From: Myrmaecium sp. VS I D KN 1
Lineage: Eukaryota > Ascomycota > Dothideomycetes > Valsariales > Valsariaceae
NCBI GenBank assembly: GCA_019775845.1
Contig: JADQAV010000002.1
Span: 2,108,001-2,172,000 of the forward strand
Length of the DNA: 64,000 nucleotides
Direction: 5' to 3'
Both the position numbers and the translations under genes were made by a program. Positions 23,242 through 34,436 of the stretch are shown in pieces. How positions within the stretch are numbered: the stretch's first letter is position 1; the number at the start of each line of letters is the position of its first letter. Under the pieces are notes generated by a model that saw nothing but the letters and a program-made list of their open reading frames with translations, searched no databases and was not told the origin of the DNA.

Positions 23242-24323
23242 ATGAAGCAAAGAGGAGGAGTCCTGGACGACGCGAGATGTGCTCCCGCAGAGCCACCCGG
23301 CGGGTCGTCCGCTGACACGAACCCTCGCAATTCCACTCAGCCATCCCTTCACCATCACCACAAGGTCGACCCGTTACCTTCCAGCCCGGCCGTCGCAGAG
23401 TGGAACACCAGAAACCTGGGGCTGCGGATTGGTGCCGATGTGACGGCGGCGGCGTGCGCGGGAGCATTGGTCGCGCCCCTCATCACCATGATTGATCGGT
23501 ACGTACGAGGATGTACTAGCAACTGACCGGATATGCGCCTGCTAACGACAAGACGGGCGCGTCAGCGGCATCATTGAGAACGCTTCCGGGCGCAACACCC
23601 TCGGCGCGAGCATCAAGGCCTCACTGAAGCAATTCCTCTTCCGCCCGCACCGCTTCATCTTCTCCAAGCCGTTCGGGCTGATCTTCGTGAGTTTTCCGCC
23701 AGTACACCAATCAGATGGATAATGAGTGATTGACTGACGCCCGCCAGACCCTCTACACCGGCACCTACCTCACCGCCAACGCCGTCGACACCCTCTCCGC
23801 CACCCTGCACGGCCAACCCGCGGCGACCGTCACAGCCGGGGCGTCCAAGTTCGTCGCGACCTCCGCCGCCAACCTAGGCCTCTGCATCTTCAAAGACGCC
23901 CGGTTTGCCCGCCTCTTCGCCGCCTCCCCGGCCACGCCCCGCGCCATCCCGCCGGCCACCTACGCCCTCTTCACCCTCCGCGACTGCCTCACCGTCTTCG
24001 CCAGCTTCAACGTGCCCCCGCGGCTGGCCCCGCTCCTGGCCGCCCACCAGCCCGACCTCCTCGACCACCTCCGCCTCGCCCCCCTCGCCGCCGCCCAGTT
24101 CCTCGCCCCCGCCGCCGTCCAGCTCGTCAGCACCCCCCTCCACCTCCTCGGCCTCGACCTCTTCAACCGGCCTGGCGCGTCCGCCGCCGCCCGCGCCGCC
24201 AAGGTCGCTCGCGACTGGCCGGCCAGCTGCCTTGCTCGTATGGGCCGCATCGTTCCTGCCTTTGGCGTCGGTGGGATCGTCAACCTGCGTGTGCGTGCTG
24301 GGTTGATGGGGAGGTTGGACTGA
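23242..24323 (+). CDS. conserved fungal multi-pass membrane protein, unknown function (carrier-like)
   Basis: Exons 23242-23498, 23566-23686 and 23748-24323 give 317 aa. The junctions (GTACGT...GTCAG, GTGAGT...GCCAG) join MIDRGIIENASGRN and FGLIFTLYTGTYLT cleanly. The start is uncertain: the ATG at 23242 is in frame, but another ATG at 23217 (other frame) could be used with an extra intron. There are about six hydrophobic stretches, with PLITMIDRGII, a KFVATSAANLGLCIFKDA segment and STPLHLLGLDLFNRP, and a C-terminus MGRIVPAFGVGGIVN. Three loosely similar units with Pro...Asp recall degenerate mitochondrial carriers, but the canonical PxD/ExxK/R motifs are not intact. I recall similar sequence orphans in other moulds, but no function. 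Confidence 0.62.
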
Positions 24324-24938
24324 GGGGGGAAAACGGGGGAATGCCTGTTGTTCCTTTTTAAGTTCTCTCTGCTTTCCTTTCTCTCGTGGTCCTTTTTTTA
24401 GCGTGATAATGCGTTTCCAGCGTAGAGCTGTATGAGAGAGCTTTTTCGTTTTTTTTTCTTCCTTCACTTCCTTCCGCTTTGCGATGTTAGTTTCGGGAGT
24501 TCTTTGGTTTTTCTTTCTGTCCTCTCTTTAGAACGGGGAAACAACGATAGATGGCAGAAGGTTGGTTGGTATATGGATCCATGCACGGGACAGGGCTTGG
24601 ACGGCATCCGCAACACATGCGTTGGGCGGAGGGAGAAAGGGAGTGGGTTGTCGACCGCTATGCTATAATGAGGCAAAGCTACAAACGACGGGAGAGAGTT
24701 CCACGGCGAACTCCATCGTACGTGAACAGAGGCAACTGGAATTACATCAAACGTCAATACAGAGAAAAGCCACCTGCCTTGAATCCTTTTTTCTCCTCTA
24801 GACGTACAGAACAGCACATCGCCAATCAAGCAGATCGCATGCCATCTACCGCTCTCTCTCTCTCTCTCTCTCTCCCTCAAAAAACAGCAAGAAGCAAAAA
24901 AACCCCAACCCCTCCTCCCACTCCACACCGCTTAAAAC
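24324..24938. other. intergenic between convergent genes
   Basis: Convergent 3' spacer with T-rich sequence and a (CT)12 microsatellite at 24852-24875. No gene seen. Confidence 0.6.
24852..24875 (+). repeat. (CT)n microsatellite
   Basis: Twelve uninterrupted CT units in the convergent spacer downstream of the MOSC gene. Confidence 0.9.
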
Positions 24939-26336
24939 TCACTGCTTGATATAAAAATGCCCATCCGTCTCCTCCAACACCTCCACCTCATCCCCAACAC
25001 AAATCTCCACCTCCCCATCTTCCTCCTCCTCTTTCTCACCCATCCCCGCCTCCGGATCAAACAGCGGCACGACCTGCATCCCCAAACACGGGTAGGGGCG
25101 GGCACCGGGGTCAATCCGCCGATAGGCGGCGAGGGCGCGGTAGGGCTGGTTCCCCGGATCGACGTGCCCGGTCGCCGGATCGACGTTGGGCATCGTGCAC
25201 CGGGCGGTGCGGCAGGAGAGGTGGTAGATGTTGCGGTTGCGATTGTTGCCGATGCGGATTCGCAGCCAGCGGTCCTCGGCGTAGGCCGGGGGTCCTTCGA
25301 CGTGGATGTTGGCGCGGAAGCGGAGGGGGTTCAGGTGCGGTTTGCCGAGGTGGTCGCGCACGTCGCGCACGCTGGCCAGGCTGAGGAGGTGGAGGGGGTA
25401 CTGGTTTGGGTTGTGTGAGCGTGTGTGTTTGCTAGAGGTTATGCTTAGGGGGGTTAAAGGGGAAAGGGAACGTACGGCATCCGCCATACCGACGACGGGT
25501 TGGTAGCCGACCTCCTCCTTCCGGGGAGCGCAGCGGAAGACCTCCCGGTGCCGGTCCGGGTCGATGCGGAAGAGGGTGAGGGGCCGGTCGAGGCCGAGGA
25601 AGTCCTGCAGCTTGGCCAGGGCCGCGGGCGGGATCTCCCGGCCGACGTTGAGGGCGTCCGGGGTCTCCTTCCAGATCCGCATCGGCTCGACCGTCAAACC
25701 CTTCGACTTGATCCGGTCCGGAGTGGGAGCGAAGGGGATCCGGAAGGCGACGACGGGCTCGGTGTAGAGGCCGAAGGCGGCCAGGTTGGCGATCAGGCCG
25801 GCCTCCGGGTCCGGCTGGAAGCGGACGTCGATGCAGCCGCCCGTGCGGACGAACTCGGCGTCGGCGGCGTAGGAGGGCAAGGACGGGTCGGGCACCCAGA
25901 GGGTGATGTGGACGCGGGCCAGGCGCGGGCATTCCCGCTGCGTGAGGAACTTCCACTGCAGCCCGGCGTGCTTGGTCTTCTCGTCCCCGCCTTCGGCGCC
26001 GAGGGCGAGCAGCTGGGCGAAGGTGAACTGGCGGTCGTACTTCAGCCCCGTCCGCACGACCGGGCACCGGTCCAGCTCGACGGGCATGCAGCTCTTGATC
26101 GGATAGGCGACCAGCGACTGGACCTTCCACGGGCCCTCCGTCGCGGCGGACTCGAGGTTCGTCTGCCCGGGCGGGAGGCCGACCTTGCGGCAGCCGGCCG
26201 GCACCGGCAGGACCCCTTCGTCCTCGTTGAAGTAGCCGGTCTCGTACAGCCAGAAGATGAGGGCGAAGGGGACGAGGGGGATGAAGGCGATGTAGATGGG
26301 CCTCCACTCGAGGAGGGCGGCCAGAGGGAAAGCCAT
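24939..26336 (-). CDS. membrane-anchored MOSC-domain protein (mARC-like molybdenum enzyme)
   Basis: Exons (minus) 26336-25476 and 25400-24939 give 440 aa. The start is the ATG of MAFPLAALLEWRPIYIAF. An N-terminal membrane helix (residues about 13-32) is followed by a MOSC N-terminal beta-barrel with SLVAYPIKSC. The MOSC domain includes FRANIHVEG, SCRTARCTMPNVDPATG and YPCLGMQVVPL. The Cys in ARCTMPN corresponds to the Moco-binding Cys of mARC/YcbX proteins, so this is probably a molybdenum-cofactor oxidoreductase (N-reductive type) tethered to a membrane. The intron 25401-25475 (GTACGT...ACCAG) is 75 nt long and has no stop in frame; removing it joins GMADA to YPLHLL as in relatives. It ends in a short YIKQ tail. 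It is divergent from the Rad51 paralog. Confidence 0.9.
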   Translation of the reverse strand: MAFPLAALLEWRPIYIAFIPLVPFALIFWLYETGYFNEDEGVLPVPAGCRKVGLPPGQTNLESAATEGPWKVQSLVAYPIKSCMPVELDRCPVVRTGLKYDRQFTFAQLLALGAEGGDEKTKHAGLQWKFLTQRECPRLARVHITLWVPDPSLPSYAADAEFVRTGGCIDVRFQPDPEAGLIANLAAFGLYTEPVVAFRIPFAPTPDRIKSKGLTVEPMRIWKETPDALNVGREIPPAALAKLQDFLGLDRPLTLFRIDPDRHREVFRCAPRKEEVGYQPVVGMADAVRSLSPLTPLSITSSKHTRSHNPNQYPLHLLSLASVRDVRDHLGKPHLNPLRFRANIHVEGPPAYAEDRWLRIRIGNNRNRNIYHLSCRTARCTMPNVDPATGHVDPGNQPYRALAAYRRIDPGARPYPCLGMQVVPLFDPEAGMGEKEEEEDGEVEICVGDEVEVLEETDGHFYIKQ

Positions 26337-26944
26337 GGCCGGGTACGAACGCACGAACAATGCGGGATGGACGGAGGAGGGGGAAAGGTGGAGGAAGAGG
26401 GAGATGAAGAAGGAGAGGGAGAGAGAGAGAGGGGGGGACAAGGCAGATCAAAGTCACAGTGAGGAGATAAGAGGGAGGAGGGCAACAGTCGCAATTTACT
26501 CCTGACAGCCCCGGCCAGCACTTTTCGGGTCGGATGCAGGACTCGTCCGGGGGGCTCTGGGGCTCTTGGGGGACCTCTTGGGCGGTCGTCGGGGTACCTG
26601 CAGCCCGTTTCCTGCAGACGGAATCACAAAAAACCACAAAAAAAAAAGGGGGTTGAAGGATTCAAGAGGGGACCAGGGACCACGGGAGATGAACGGTGAA
26701 TGGGCGGGCAGGTGCGGGCTTGGGTGACCATGACTCAGCGCCCCTGCCCCGCGGCCGTTTCATGACTTCGCGTGGCGTGCCGACGGCCTATGCCGGCGCG
26801 ACTTCGACAGCTGTCATCCCACGTCGTCCCATCGCGTCTTCTTCTCTCGCGATCCAACCAGCGATCACTTTGTGTCTTTCCTTGGTGTAGGCTGTGGTGC
26901 TGTTTGGGCCATCTGCGCGCGTTTTTGCTTCATCGCTGCTCAGC
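26337..26944. promoter_or_regulatory. shared divergent promoter region, MOSC protein / Rad51 paralog
   Basis: 608 bases between divergent starts. On the plus strand there is a purine-rich GA tract (26370-26440) and an A-run (26632-26648). No obvious TATA box. Confidence 0.45.
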
Positions 26945-28433
26945 ATGGCCGGCCAACACAGCAGCTCGCAGCCTCTCCCCTCGTCTTCGCGTGAGTGAGC
27001 TATGCATGCGCCAATGCGAGAAGGATAGGAAGCTGACCAAGTATAGACAGGTTGCCGACTGTATCCGCAGCGGAAGCACTCAGGAATCTACGATCCAAGG
27101 GCCCTAAGCCCATCTCCACCGGCTTGCCTCAACTCGATCGACTTCTCGGACCGCCGGGCTTCGCCAGTCAAAGTGCCCATGTCCATCTCGAAGGCTTACC
27201 TCGCGGCCAGGTGACGGAAGTATACGGGCCACCGGGCGTTGGAAAGACTACGTTCGGGTACGTCACAGGCTGTCAGCGACGTCGAAGTCGGGAAGAACAG
27301 GCCGGAGTGCTGACCGGCTGAGGTAGCATACAGGCGTGCGCAAACGCGTTGGAGGGCGGACAAGCGGCCGTCTGGGTAGGTGTGTGTGCGCGAGCGACGC
27401 GTCCAGATTATCAACCAAGGCAAGAATGCCATGCTGATGCCCTTCCAGATTGCTCGACTCCCTTGTTCCCCCAACGCTTTAACCAGATCCTTTCTGCTCG
27501 TCTGAAGTCAGGAAACGGCGATGAAACGACCCTCGATGCCGTCCAAGGACGTTTCCATTACTACTCCAGTCCGACCCTGGCGCATCTGCTCGCCCTGTTC
27601 GTCCATGCACCTCCGATGTTCCCGCCGACAGGCACCGGTATCATCGTGATCGACTCCCTCTCCGCCCTCGTCGACCTTGCCTATCCGCGGAACGTGGAAG
27701 ACCGCACCGCGGGCGCAAAGCCCGAGGTCGCGAAATGGGCCTCTCAGCGCCGGTACGCCGTCCTGGGGGATCTCGTCACGGCGTTGGGAAAGATCGCCGC
27801 GTTGTACAATCTCTCCGTCCTGGTCACGTCTCACGCCATCACCCGCATGCGGCACGGCTCCAGCGCGATCCTCGTGCCTGCCATCCCCGGCGATACCTGG
27901 GACGGTGGCATCTCGAACCGCTTGGTCCTCTTCAGAGACTGGCTTGCGACGGAGAGCCACTTCAGCCACACCAGTCCGGAACGGCTGCGCAGGGTTCGGT
28001 TTGCGGGGGTGGTCAAGGCTGGGCGAGTGGCCGCTGCCGATGGAGGAGGGTTCGGGCAAGTCGTGCCGTTCACCATTGAAGAGGTGGGTGGAACGTTCCC
28101 CATTTCTGTCAAAAAACCCCGCTGACCCCTCTCCAGGACGGACTCGCTAGTCTCGAGTTGACCACGGTCAACATCCCAGTTCAACACCTCACTTCGCCCG
28201 TGCGGCCTCCGAAACGACCCTACACCGAAGTCGCCGACTCCGACGAGGACTCGGATGATCTGTACGATTGGGCGGAAGGCGACAACATCGCGGCGGAAGG
28301 GCTGGTGATCAACGAGGCTGCGCTGTCGCTGCCCCCGACGAGCGACGCGAGCACGCGAGAGCCGTCCAAGATGGCGCGTTTGGATGATGCTTGCGATGAT
28401 CATTCTGATGATGCGCCTTCTGCGAATGGCTGA
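26945..28433 (+). CDS. Rad51 paralog, RAD55/Rhp55-like recombination mediator
   Basis: Exons 26945-26990, 27047-27257, 27327-27379, 27449-28083 and 28137-28433 give 413 aa. All introns are 53-69 nt GT-AG; the last intron has a CTGAC branch site. The RecA core is plain: STGLPQLDRLLGPPG, the Walker A loop GPPGVGKTTFGIQAC, VWVDCSTPLFPQRF, Walker B GIIVIDSLSALVDLAYP and SVLVTSHAITRMRHG. Loop and C-terminal strands follow (DTWDGGISNRLVLFRDW). An acidic, disordered tail (DSDEDSDDLYDW) closes the protein. The paralog type (Rad55 rather than Rad57 or Xrcc2-like) is inferred from length and from lack of the Rad51 N-terminal helix-hairpin-helix domain. Exon 3 has two possible donors four bases apart (27376 and 27380); only the second keeps the frame. 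Confidence 0.85.
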
Positions 28434-31400
28434 ACGCATCCTGGACTTCGCGTCCTTTGCTATCACATCGGACCGTCACTACTATCTGCCACACCTGTCG
28501 TGGAACATTTTACTTTTCCCTGAACATCTTAGCGGAACCATCCCACTCCCCAAGAGAGCCAATGGATCGATGTTCCCTATCGGAAGCGATGATGGCGTCC
28601 AGTGCTTATCCTGCACGTCATGCACGCCCCCCTCTTCCCAATCGGGGATTCGTGGAACAGCGGTCCAAGCGAATCCGCTCGATGCCATCGCAACAGCAAT
28701 AAAATAGGCTTCGGTTCGGCAGGAACCCTAGCATAGTCTAACGGGAATTCCAGACATCCAGAGAAGCAAAGCCTCTCCTGCGCATACCAATCAGCATCTG
28801 GGAGTCTCCATTTCACCCCTTACTTGGAGAGAACATCATGCAAGATAAGACGGAGGAGCATAAGGTCTGCATTGCGTGAGAGTGGGGTCAGCGGACGTGC
28901 AGGACGCCTACCGTGGGGAGGGAAGGGTGGAGGGGGGAAGCAGGTTTGCTTATCGCAGCCACGCTGGGGGGAAAGAGTGAGGGTTAGAGGAGGAAGACAT
29001 GCATACATGCGTTGGCATGTGAAGGAGAGGAAAGGGGAAAAGCTTTCGAGTGGTTCTTTTTTACAAAAAGCTTTCTTCCCTCATTGTTCTCTTTTTCTTC
29101 TCCACCCGTCAGAGGTGATCGTTGTGTATCCGCTGTTACGAAGGGGGGATCGATCTGACCTTCGAAGGATATCGAATAGAAGCAGTAGAATGGCTATTAT
29201 GTGTATGTGTGTAAGAAGGATGATTGAATGGACTTGCATCCACCCACCCACCTCCCAATCGCCTTCCCTTTTTCTGTTCGTTGGTTACTACATCGGAGTA
29301 CCTTACAGTAGTTGTTTCCTCTACTACTCCGTACTGTACCACTTCTTCTGGGTGATATATCTACATATCTCCGGAAAAAGAAAGCCTTCGGACCTGGATC
29401 CTGAACAGGAGAAATCAATAAAAGAAATGATTCGGTTGAATAAGCGTCAGCCTGAAAGGGGGAAAAAAGAAACCGGAATCTCCGAAGTTTTAGCCAGATA
29501 GGTAGCTGGGTTAGCGGTGACATAAAGGTGGATGAAGTTGGGGGTGGTGGGGGGTGAAGAGCCGCGGCCCAGACCCTCCCCGCCCCACCAATCTTTCTTC
29601 CCGGGAAAAAATACATCATCGTGCGGGGGAAACCCGGGGAGGGAAAGGTATGTAGCAGAAGGGGGCCCGGTCTGGCCCCAAAGATTTATTCAACAAGCGT
29701 TCGATAACTAACTAACTAAACCTACTACTTCTCCCCCACCTCCCGGTATCCAGCCTCCGGTTCCACCCGGCCGCAGAAGGGCGAGACATGAAAAGAAGAA
29801 AAGGTAACGGATAGGACCCCGAACGAAGTACGGGACGCCTATGTACGGGGTCGTCGTAGCGGGGGAGCGCGCTGGCCGGGTTCCCCGGGGCGCAGGTACG
29901 AGATTTTTCCCGGTTGAAGAACTGGGTTGAACCACATAATTGAACCGATCCTTCATGGGTATGGTTATGGGTAGGATAGGGCAAGAACCGGAAGAGGGCG
30001 CGTTGGTGGTGGGTACTGTAAATGCCAAGTGAGTTTGTGTATGTGTGTGTGTGTGAACCGAGGCTACTACAGTGCTCTCCGTCCGGCGCCCGCGCGCGCC
30101 GGTTTCTTCCTCTTTATCTTCATCGTTTGGACGGTCGAAGACCCGATTGCGCCATCAGTCCGCCGCTCAGCACGGTATCCGGGGAAAGGGAGTGTTGTAT
30201 CATCGTACCTCCTCCCCCCGTTCACGTCATTGCCGTTGGATTTTGTATGGACGAAAGGGGGGAGGAGGGTAGGAGGATTGGTGGGAAAGGAAAGGGTCGA
30301 TCGGATCTTGACGTTGTGATCAAAGGCAGCCTTACCTCATCCATTGATCCTTTGTTTCTCTTATGCCTTTCTTCTTGTCTTGCGGTGTGTACTAGATCTT
30401 CCCGGAGATCAAGACCGCGATGATGCTGAGGGTTGGAATACGCACCCGCCGTCCACGATACGGATCGCCATCTTTTCTTCTTCTCTCCTTCCCGGAGAGA
30501 AATAAAAAAGAAAAATAATGAGAATGATGACGAAGGAAAACAATAATGACATACTCCCACCAACCAGCCAGCCAGCCGCCGATCCCCAGCCAGGTTTTCC
30601 CTCCAGGTTTCTCGTTTTTCTGCAGGCTAGGTATGATGTTAAGCTTTTCGCCACTCCCGTCTTCTCCCCCAGAAACAGCGTTTGCGTATTCGAGGGTTCC
30701 CCCCTTGGGGGGGCTGAAGGAGAAGAAAAAATAATGTGGGAAGGAGGAGTAGTGAGTGAGGTTGTTGACGTTTAACTGCCGATCCCCTCCCCCTTGACGT
30801 CAAACTACGGAGTACCTAGCGTTTTCTTCTAAGGAGTGGGCGAGAATCTGGGGTTACTGATGTGCTGATGTCAAGGGGGTTGGTACTCCGTACATCCATC
30901 ACCTTTGACGCCAAAAACCAACCCCAGCCCCAGTCCCCAGCCGAAGCGAAGCAACGCGGGGGTGGTGTGGGGATCGAGGGGGGGGGGGGGGGGGGGGGGG
31001 GNNGCATAGGTATGTATGGCATCACAGCCTTGAAGATGATGTGATGCCACACCCTTGATAGCGAAAAAAAAAGAAAGTTGACGGAAGTGTTTTGTTTTCT
31101 TTCCCTTTTTTCCCGAGGAAGATGTTTTCCGCCCCCTTCCCCAGGCCCGGGGTCGGGAACAAGACCGGAAGCGGGGAAATACGGGGATCGTTGTGATAAG
31201 AGCACCTTGTTAACGCGGTCGGTCGAGAGAGACAAAGACTTCATACCCTCCTTCCTCCACCCCTTCCTTTTGCTCTTGGCTGGGCCCAGGTCGAATGGAA
31301 AGGGAAAAAGAAGGGGTGGTGGGATCGATCGATCGTTAGATGGATCGACGTGTGAGGCTGGATGGAGGTTCATCACATCATCGTCAGTACTGTAGGTACG

Positions 31401-32647
31401 TATGGTGGGTAGGTGATGGTAGATCCGCGATGTGCGAGCAAAGCAAGCGAAGCAACCCATCGATCACATCGTCACCGCCATCACCGAACCTCCGTTGAAG
31501 AGAGAGGAAGGTGAAACGACAGAAGTCCGTCGAAATGAAGTCGAAGCATCATGCGAGGAACCTTTCGTGGAAAGATAGAGTGTGTGTAGACATCTCGAAG
31601 AAGTAAATAGACGAAGAAGAAAAACGAGGGGTGAAGAAGGAGGCCCACGAGGTACAGTAGGTAGACCACCGATCACGGCGGGCGGGGGTGGGGGCCAGCC
31701 AGCCGGGGTGGGGAAGGAGGGAAGGGGGAAGGAGGGGTGATCGACCCATCCCATCCCATACATCATCTCATGATGGTGGATCGAGTGTGGGGTGTTCATT
31801 CATGGTGGTGGGATGGAGGTACGGTATAGGAAGTACCAGTCAGTAAAAGCGGATATTGCGGAGCGAATCCGGACTCCCGCCATGTACTTTTGTACTTATG
31901 TACATTTCCACATAGTCGATTTGCTGTGTACATGAGTACATATCACCGTATACGACTAGGTTGTCACCGAAAGCGTAAGGAGTGCACGTCGATCCGATTC
32001 CGGTCAAAGAAGTCTTCAGCATCACCATCATCGACCAGAGAAGAAGATAAATGCGCAAGCACAGTGACAGCGTATGTAATGATGTTAGAAAGAGTTGGGA
32101 GTATCTGCCTATTGAAAATCTATCGGATATGTGAATCATGCGACCGTAATCCCTGCGATAAAACAAATGATGATGAAGATGATGGTGATGATAGTCTATA
32201 AAGCGCAGAGAGTGGAAAAGGAACCTGCCATCGCACCATGTTCCAAACGCACGGCTGCGAGACAGAAGAAAACTAAGAATAACAAAACATACCCCCCAGA
32301 AGAATACGCAAAAATAGCCAAACAAATACCACCCGTAGGACATTTCCGTGAACAAGAAACGGTCAAGGCCACAATAAAGAAAAAGGAGTCGAGAAAAGGG
32401 GAGAGCGGTCTACAATGGATGAGAACAAGACGCAAAGAGACTCGTGAAAGCCCGACATTAAGGTAATAGTGGTGATGATAGCTGTGGAAAGAAACGGATA
32501 TTTTGGACCTTATGAGTAACACCGAGTACCGCTTGATAAGCCCCGTCTATAGCCTGGAGGAACGCTCAATCCCGCTAAAGTGTATCATAACCCGAACACT
32601 AGTCGCCCCGTGAAAACTCCAGAAAGTTGCACCAAGGAAATACAAGT
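28434..32647. other. 4.2 kb convergent intergenic region, Rad51 paralog / creA
   Basis: Long spacer between two convergent genes. Open frames are short and rich in low-complexity residues, without a protein family I recognise. It contains homopurine and homopyrimidine tracts, TACGGAGTA-type words (29297, 29327, 30805, 30884) and a poly-G run ending in NN. It may hold long 3' UTRs or non-coding transcripts. Confidence 0.55.
30978..31003 (+). repeat. poly-G run with unresolved bases (assembly gap)
   Basis: 24 consecutive G (30978-31001) are followed by two N (31002-31003). The true length of the homopolymer or gap is unknown. Confidence 0.97.
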
Positions 32648-34036
32648 CTAGAAACGGTCGGAGAGGTCGTTGCCAGCAACTGACGCGTTCGCGGAAGAGT
32701 TGCCAGAAGAGAAGCCGCTTCCGACGTTGAGGAGGTCCTGGACCGCGACCTTGGGGGCTGGAGGAACGGGAAGTTTTCGTTGCGAGCCATCGGCCCGACT
32801 GATAATATCGCCTATCCGCAGGCCACCGGTCTGGGCCGGCACGTACGGTTGGTCGGACGTGGCAGAAGGCTCCATGGGAGCCAGTGCGGGGACGTGCTGC
32901 AGCGACAGATTCCGGATGTGGGGAAGGTGGATGTCATGCATGCCGTGGGGACGGAGACGCGGCGAATGAGCCGGCGTGGCCAGCGGCGTGTGATCCGGAG
33001 TCGGAGAGCAGGAGTCGTGGGAGAAGGTGGGAGATGGCGGAGCGGTCGACAAAGGCGAACCAGGCCTCGACTTCTTGGTCATCCGATGCGAGTACTGATC
33101 GTCATCTTCGTGCGAGTGAGATCTCGACATCGGCTGCGACGCGTAAGCGTACTGGGCCAGGCTAGGAAGGCGCGTGCTGCTGCTATGCGCGCTGTAAGGG
33201 TGGTGGAGATGCGAGTGGTGATTTGAGCTGTGATGATGCCTCGCAGCAAGGGAATACGTCTGAGGCACGGTCTGACGCTCACGCTCGAGTCTCGAGGCGG
33301 CATCCGCAAGGAGGTCGATGTTGCGGTTCAGGCCACTCGGGCTGTTGGCAGAGCTCGAGGTGGCGCTGCTGCGGTAGGATGACAAATCCGAATGAAGGTT
33401 GCTGGAGTAGCCGACATAGGAGTGTGGCGGCGAGACGTTAGGAGAGCCAAGCTGCGAGCCCGGCGCTGAGCGTGAGATCGGCTTCGCGCTGGGAGGCGGC
33501 GGAGGCATCATATGGTTCATGGCAGGGTTTCCGTTCTGGTCGATCATGCCGGCATTAGCGGCGGCGGCGGCGACTGCAGCGGCGGCAGCGTTGTGCTTGT
33601 TGCCTCTCCTGGAGTTCGGGTTGTTGTGAATCCTCGAGTGGCGAGTGAGTTCGTCGGACCGCGAGAAACGCTTTGTGCATCCTGGAAACGTGCAAGCATG
33701 GGGCTTCTCTCCGGTATGCGTCCGGATGTGTCTCGTCTGGTGCTCCAAGCGATGGAATGCCTTCTCGCACAACGGGCACTTGTAAGGACGAGGCAGATCT
33801 TGGCGGTGTTCCTGATCCGCCGCCTGGGCATTTTGGAGCATGCCGGGGATCAGACTGACTGCGGTCGCAGCGGCCATCGGGCTGGTTTGCGTCGCAGGCA
33901 CGGAGTGCAGAGGTACGGAAGTGGGAGTAGCAGACTGCGGGGTCGAAGGGGCAGCCTGTGCGTGAAGAGAGGAGTCGCGGGGAGAGTCAGGATTCAGCAG
34001 ATTGGAGAAATCCACTGTGGATTTTGAGTGTTGCAT
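32648..34036 (-). CDS. creA: carbon catabolite repressor CreA (C2H2 zinc finger)
   Basis: Single exon, 462 aa, from the ATG of [16 protein letters not shown]. This start matches the VDFSNLLNP opening of fungal CreA proteins, and the longer upstream frame has no family similarity. Two C2H2 fingers lie at about residues 85-107 ([19 protein letters not shown]) and 113-137 ([20 protein letters not shown]) joined by a TGEKP linker, diagnostic of Mig1/CreA proteins that bind SYGGRG sites. An Ala-rich run follows the fingers, then a Ser/Pro/His-rich regulatory region with a KKSRPGSP segment. The C-terminus carries the repression region ([19 protein letters not shown]). CreA represses alternative-carbon genes in the nucleus when glucose is present. 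The gene stands alone between very long non-coding flanks. Confidence 0.97.
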   Translation of the reverse strand: MQHSKSTVDFSNLLNPDSPRDSSLHAQAAPSTPQSATPTSVPLHSVPATQTSPMAAATAVSLIPGMLQNAQAADQEHRQDLPRPYKCPLCEKAFHRLEHQTRHIRTHTGEKPHACTFPGCTKRFSRSDELTRHSRIHNNPNSRRGNKHNAAAAAVAAAAANAGMIDQNGNPAMNHMMPPPPPSAKPISRSAPGSQLGSPNVSPPHSYVGYSSNLHSDLSSYRSSATSSSANSPSGLNRNIDLLADAASRLERERQTVPQTYSLAARHHHSSNHHSHLHHPYSAHSSSTRLPSLAQYAYASQPMSRSHSHEDDDQYSHRMTKKSRPGSPLSTAPPSPTFSHDSCSPTPDHTPLATPAHSPRLRPHGMHDIHLPHIRNLSLQHVPALAPMEPSATSDQPYVPAQTGGLRIGDIISRADGSQRKLPVPPAPKVAVQDLLNVGSGFSSGNSSANASVAGNDLSDRF

Positions 34037-34426
34037 AGGATGGCTCGGGAGCGACGGGGCCTGGAGAAGTGGGTGACGTGGAGATGCGTCGGTAAGGACG
34101 ATGTTGGCGGTTGCCAGATGATTACGTGACGACGGTAGTGACGGTGACGCGGTGGCGGTTCGCCGTAGCCGTGGATGGTGGTCGACGGTATGAAGAGAGT
34201 GTGTGGTTGGGTCGAGATGAGTTGTTCTTATGGTGGCTGTGGTTGTGGTTGTGGTTGTAGTGGTAATCGTGGAGGTGGAGGCAGGCAGTTGCGATGCGCG
34301 CGGGCAGGCGGACAGGCGGGCAGGCAGGCGTGGGTGAGCGGGTGAGGTGGGTGGTGCGGGTGGGTGTGGGAGGTGTGGGAAGTGCCAGCAGGAACCGGAG
34401 AAAAGGTTGGGGGAGGGAGCCGCGAA

Positions 34427-34436
34427 AATCTTATAT
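34427..34436 (-). promoter_or_regulatory. candidate TATA-like element of creA
   Basis: The minus strand reads CATATAAGAT about 395 bases upstream of the creA ATG. Only a sequence match to TATA-type elements. Confidence 0.3.

Noticed and set aside
25432-26637. Long open frames on both strands over the MOSC gene
   Set aside because: The high GC content removes stop codons in other frames. Only the 26336-24939 frame shows MOSC motifs.
28824-29501. 225-codon plus-strand frame in the Rad51 paralog-creA spacer
   Set aside because: Composed of low-complexity and Ser/Tyr/Phe-rich stretches with no family resemblance; likely 3' UTR.
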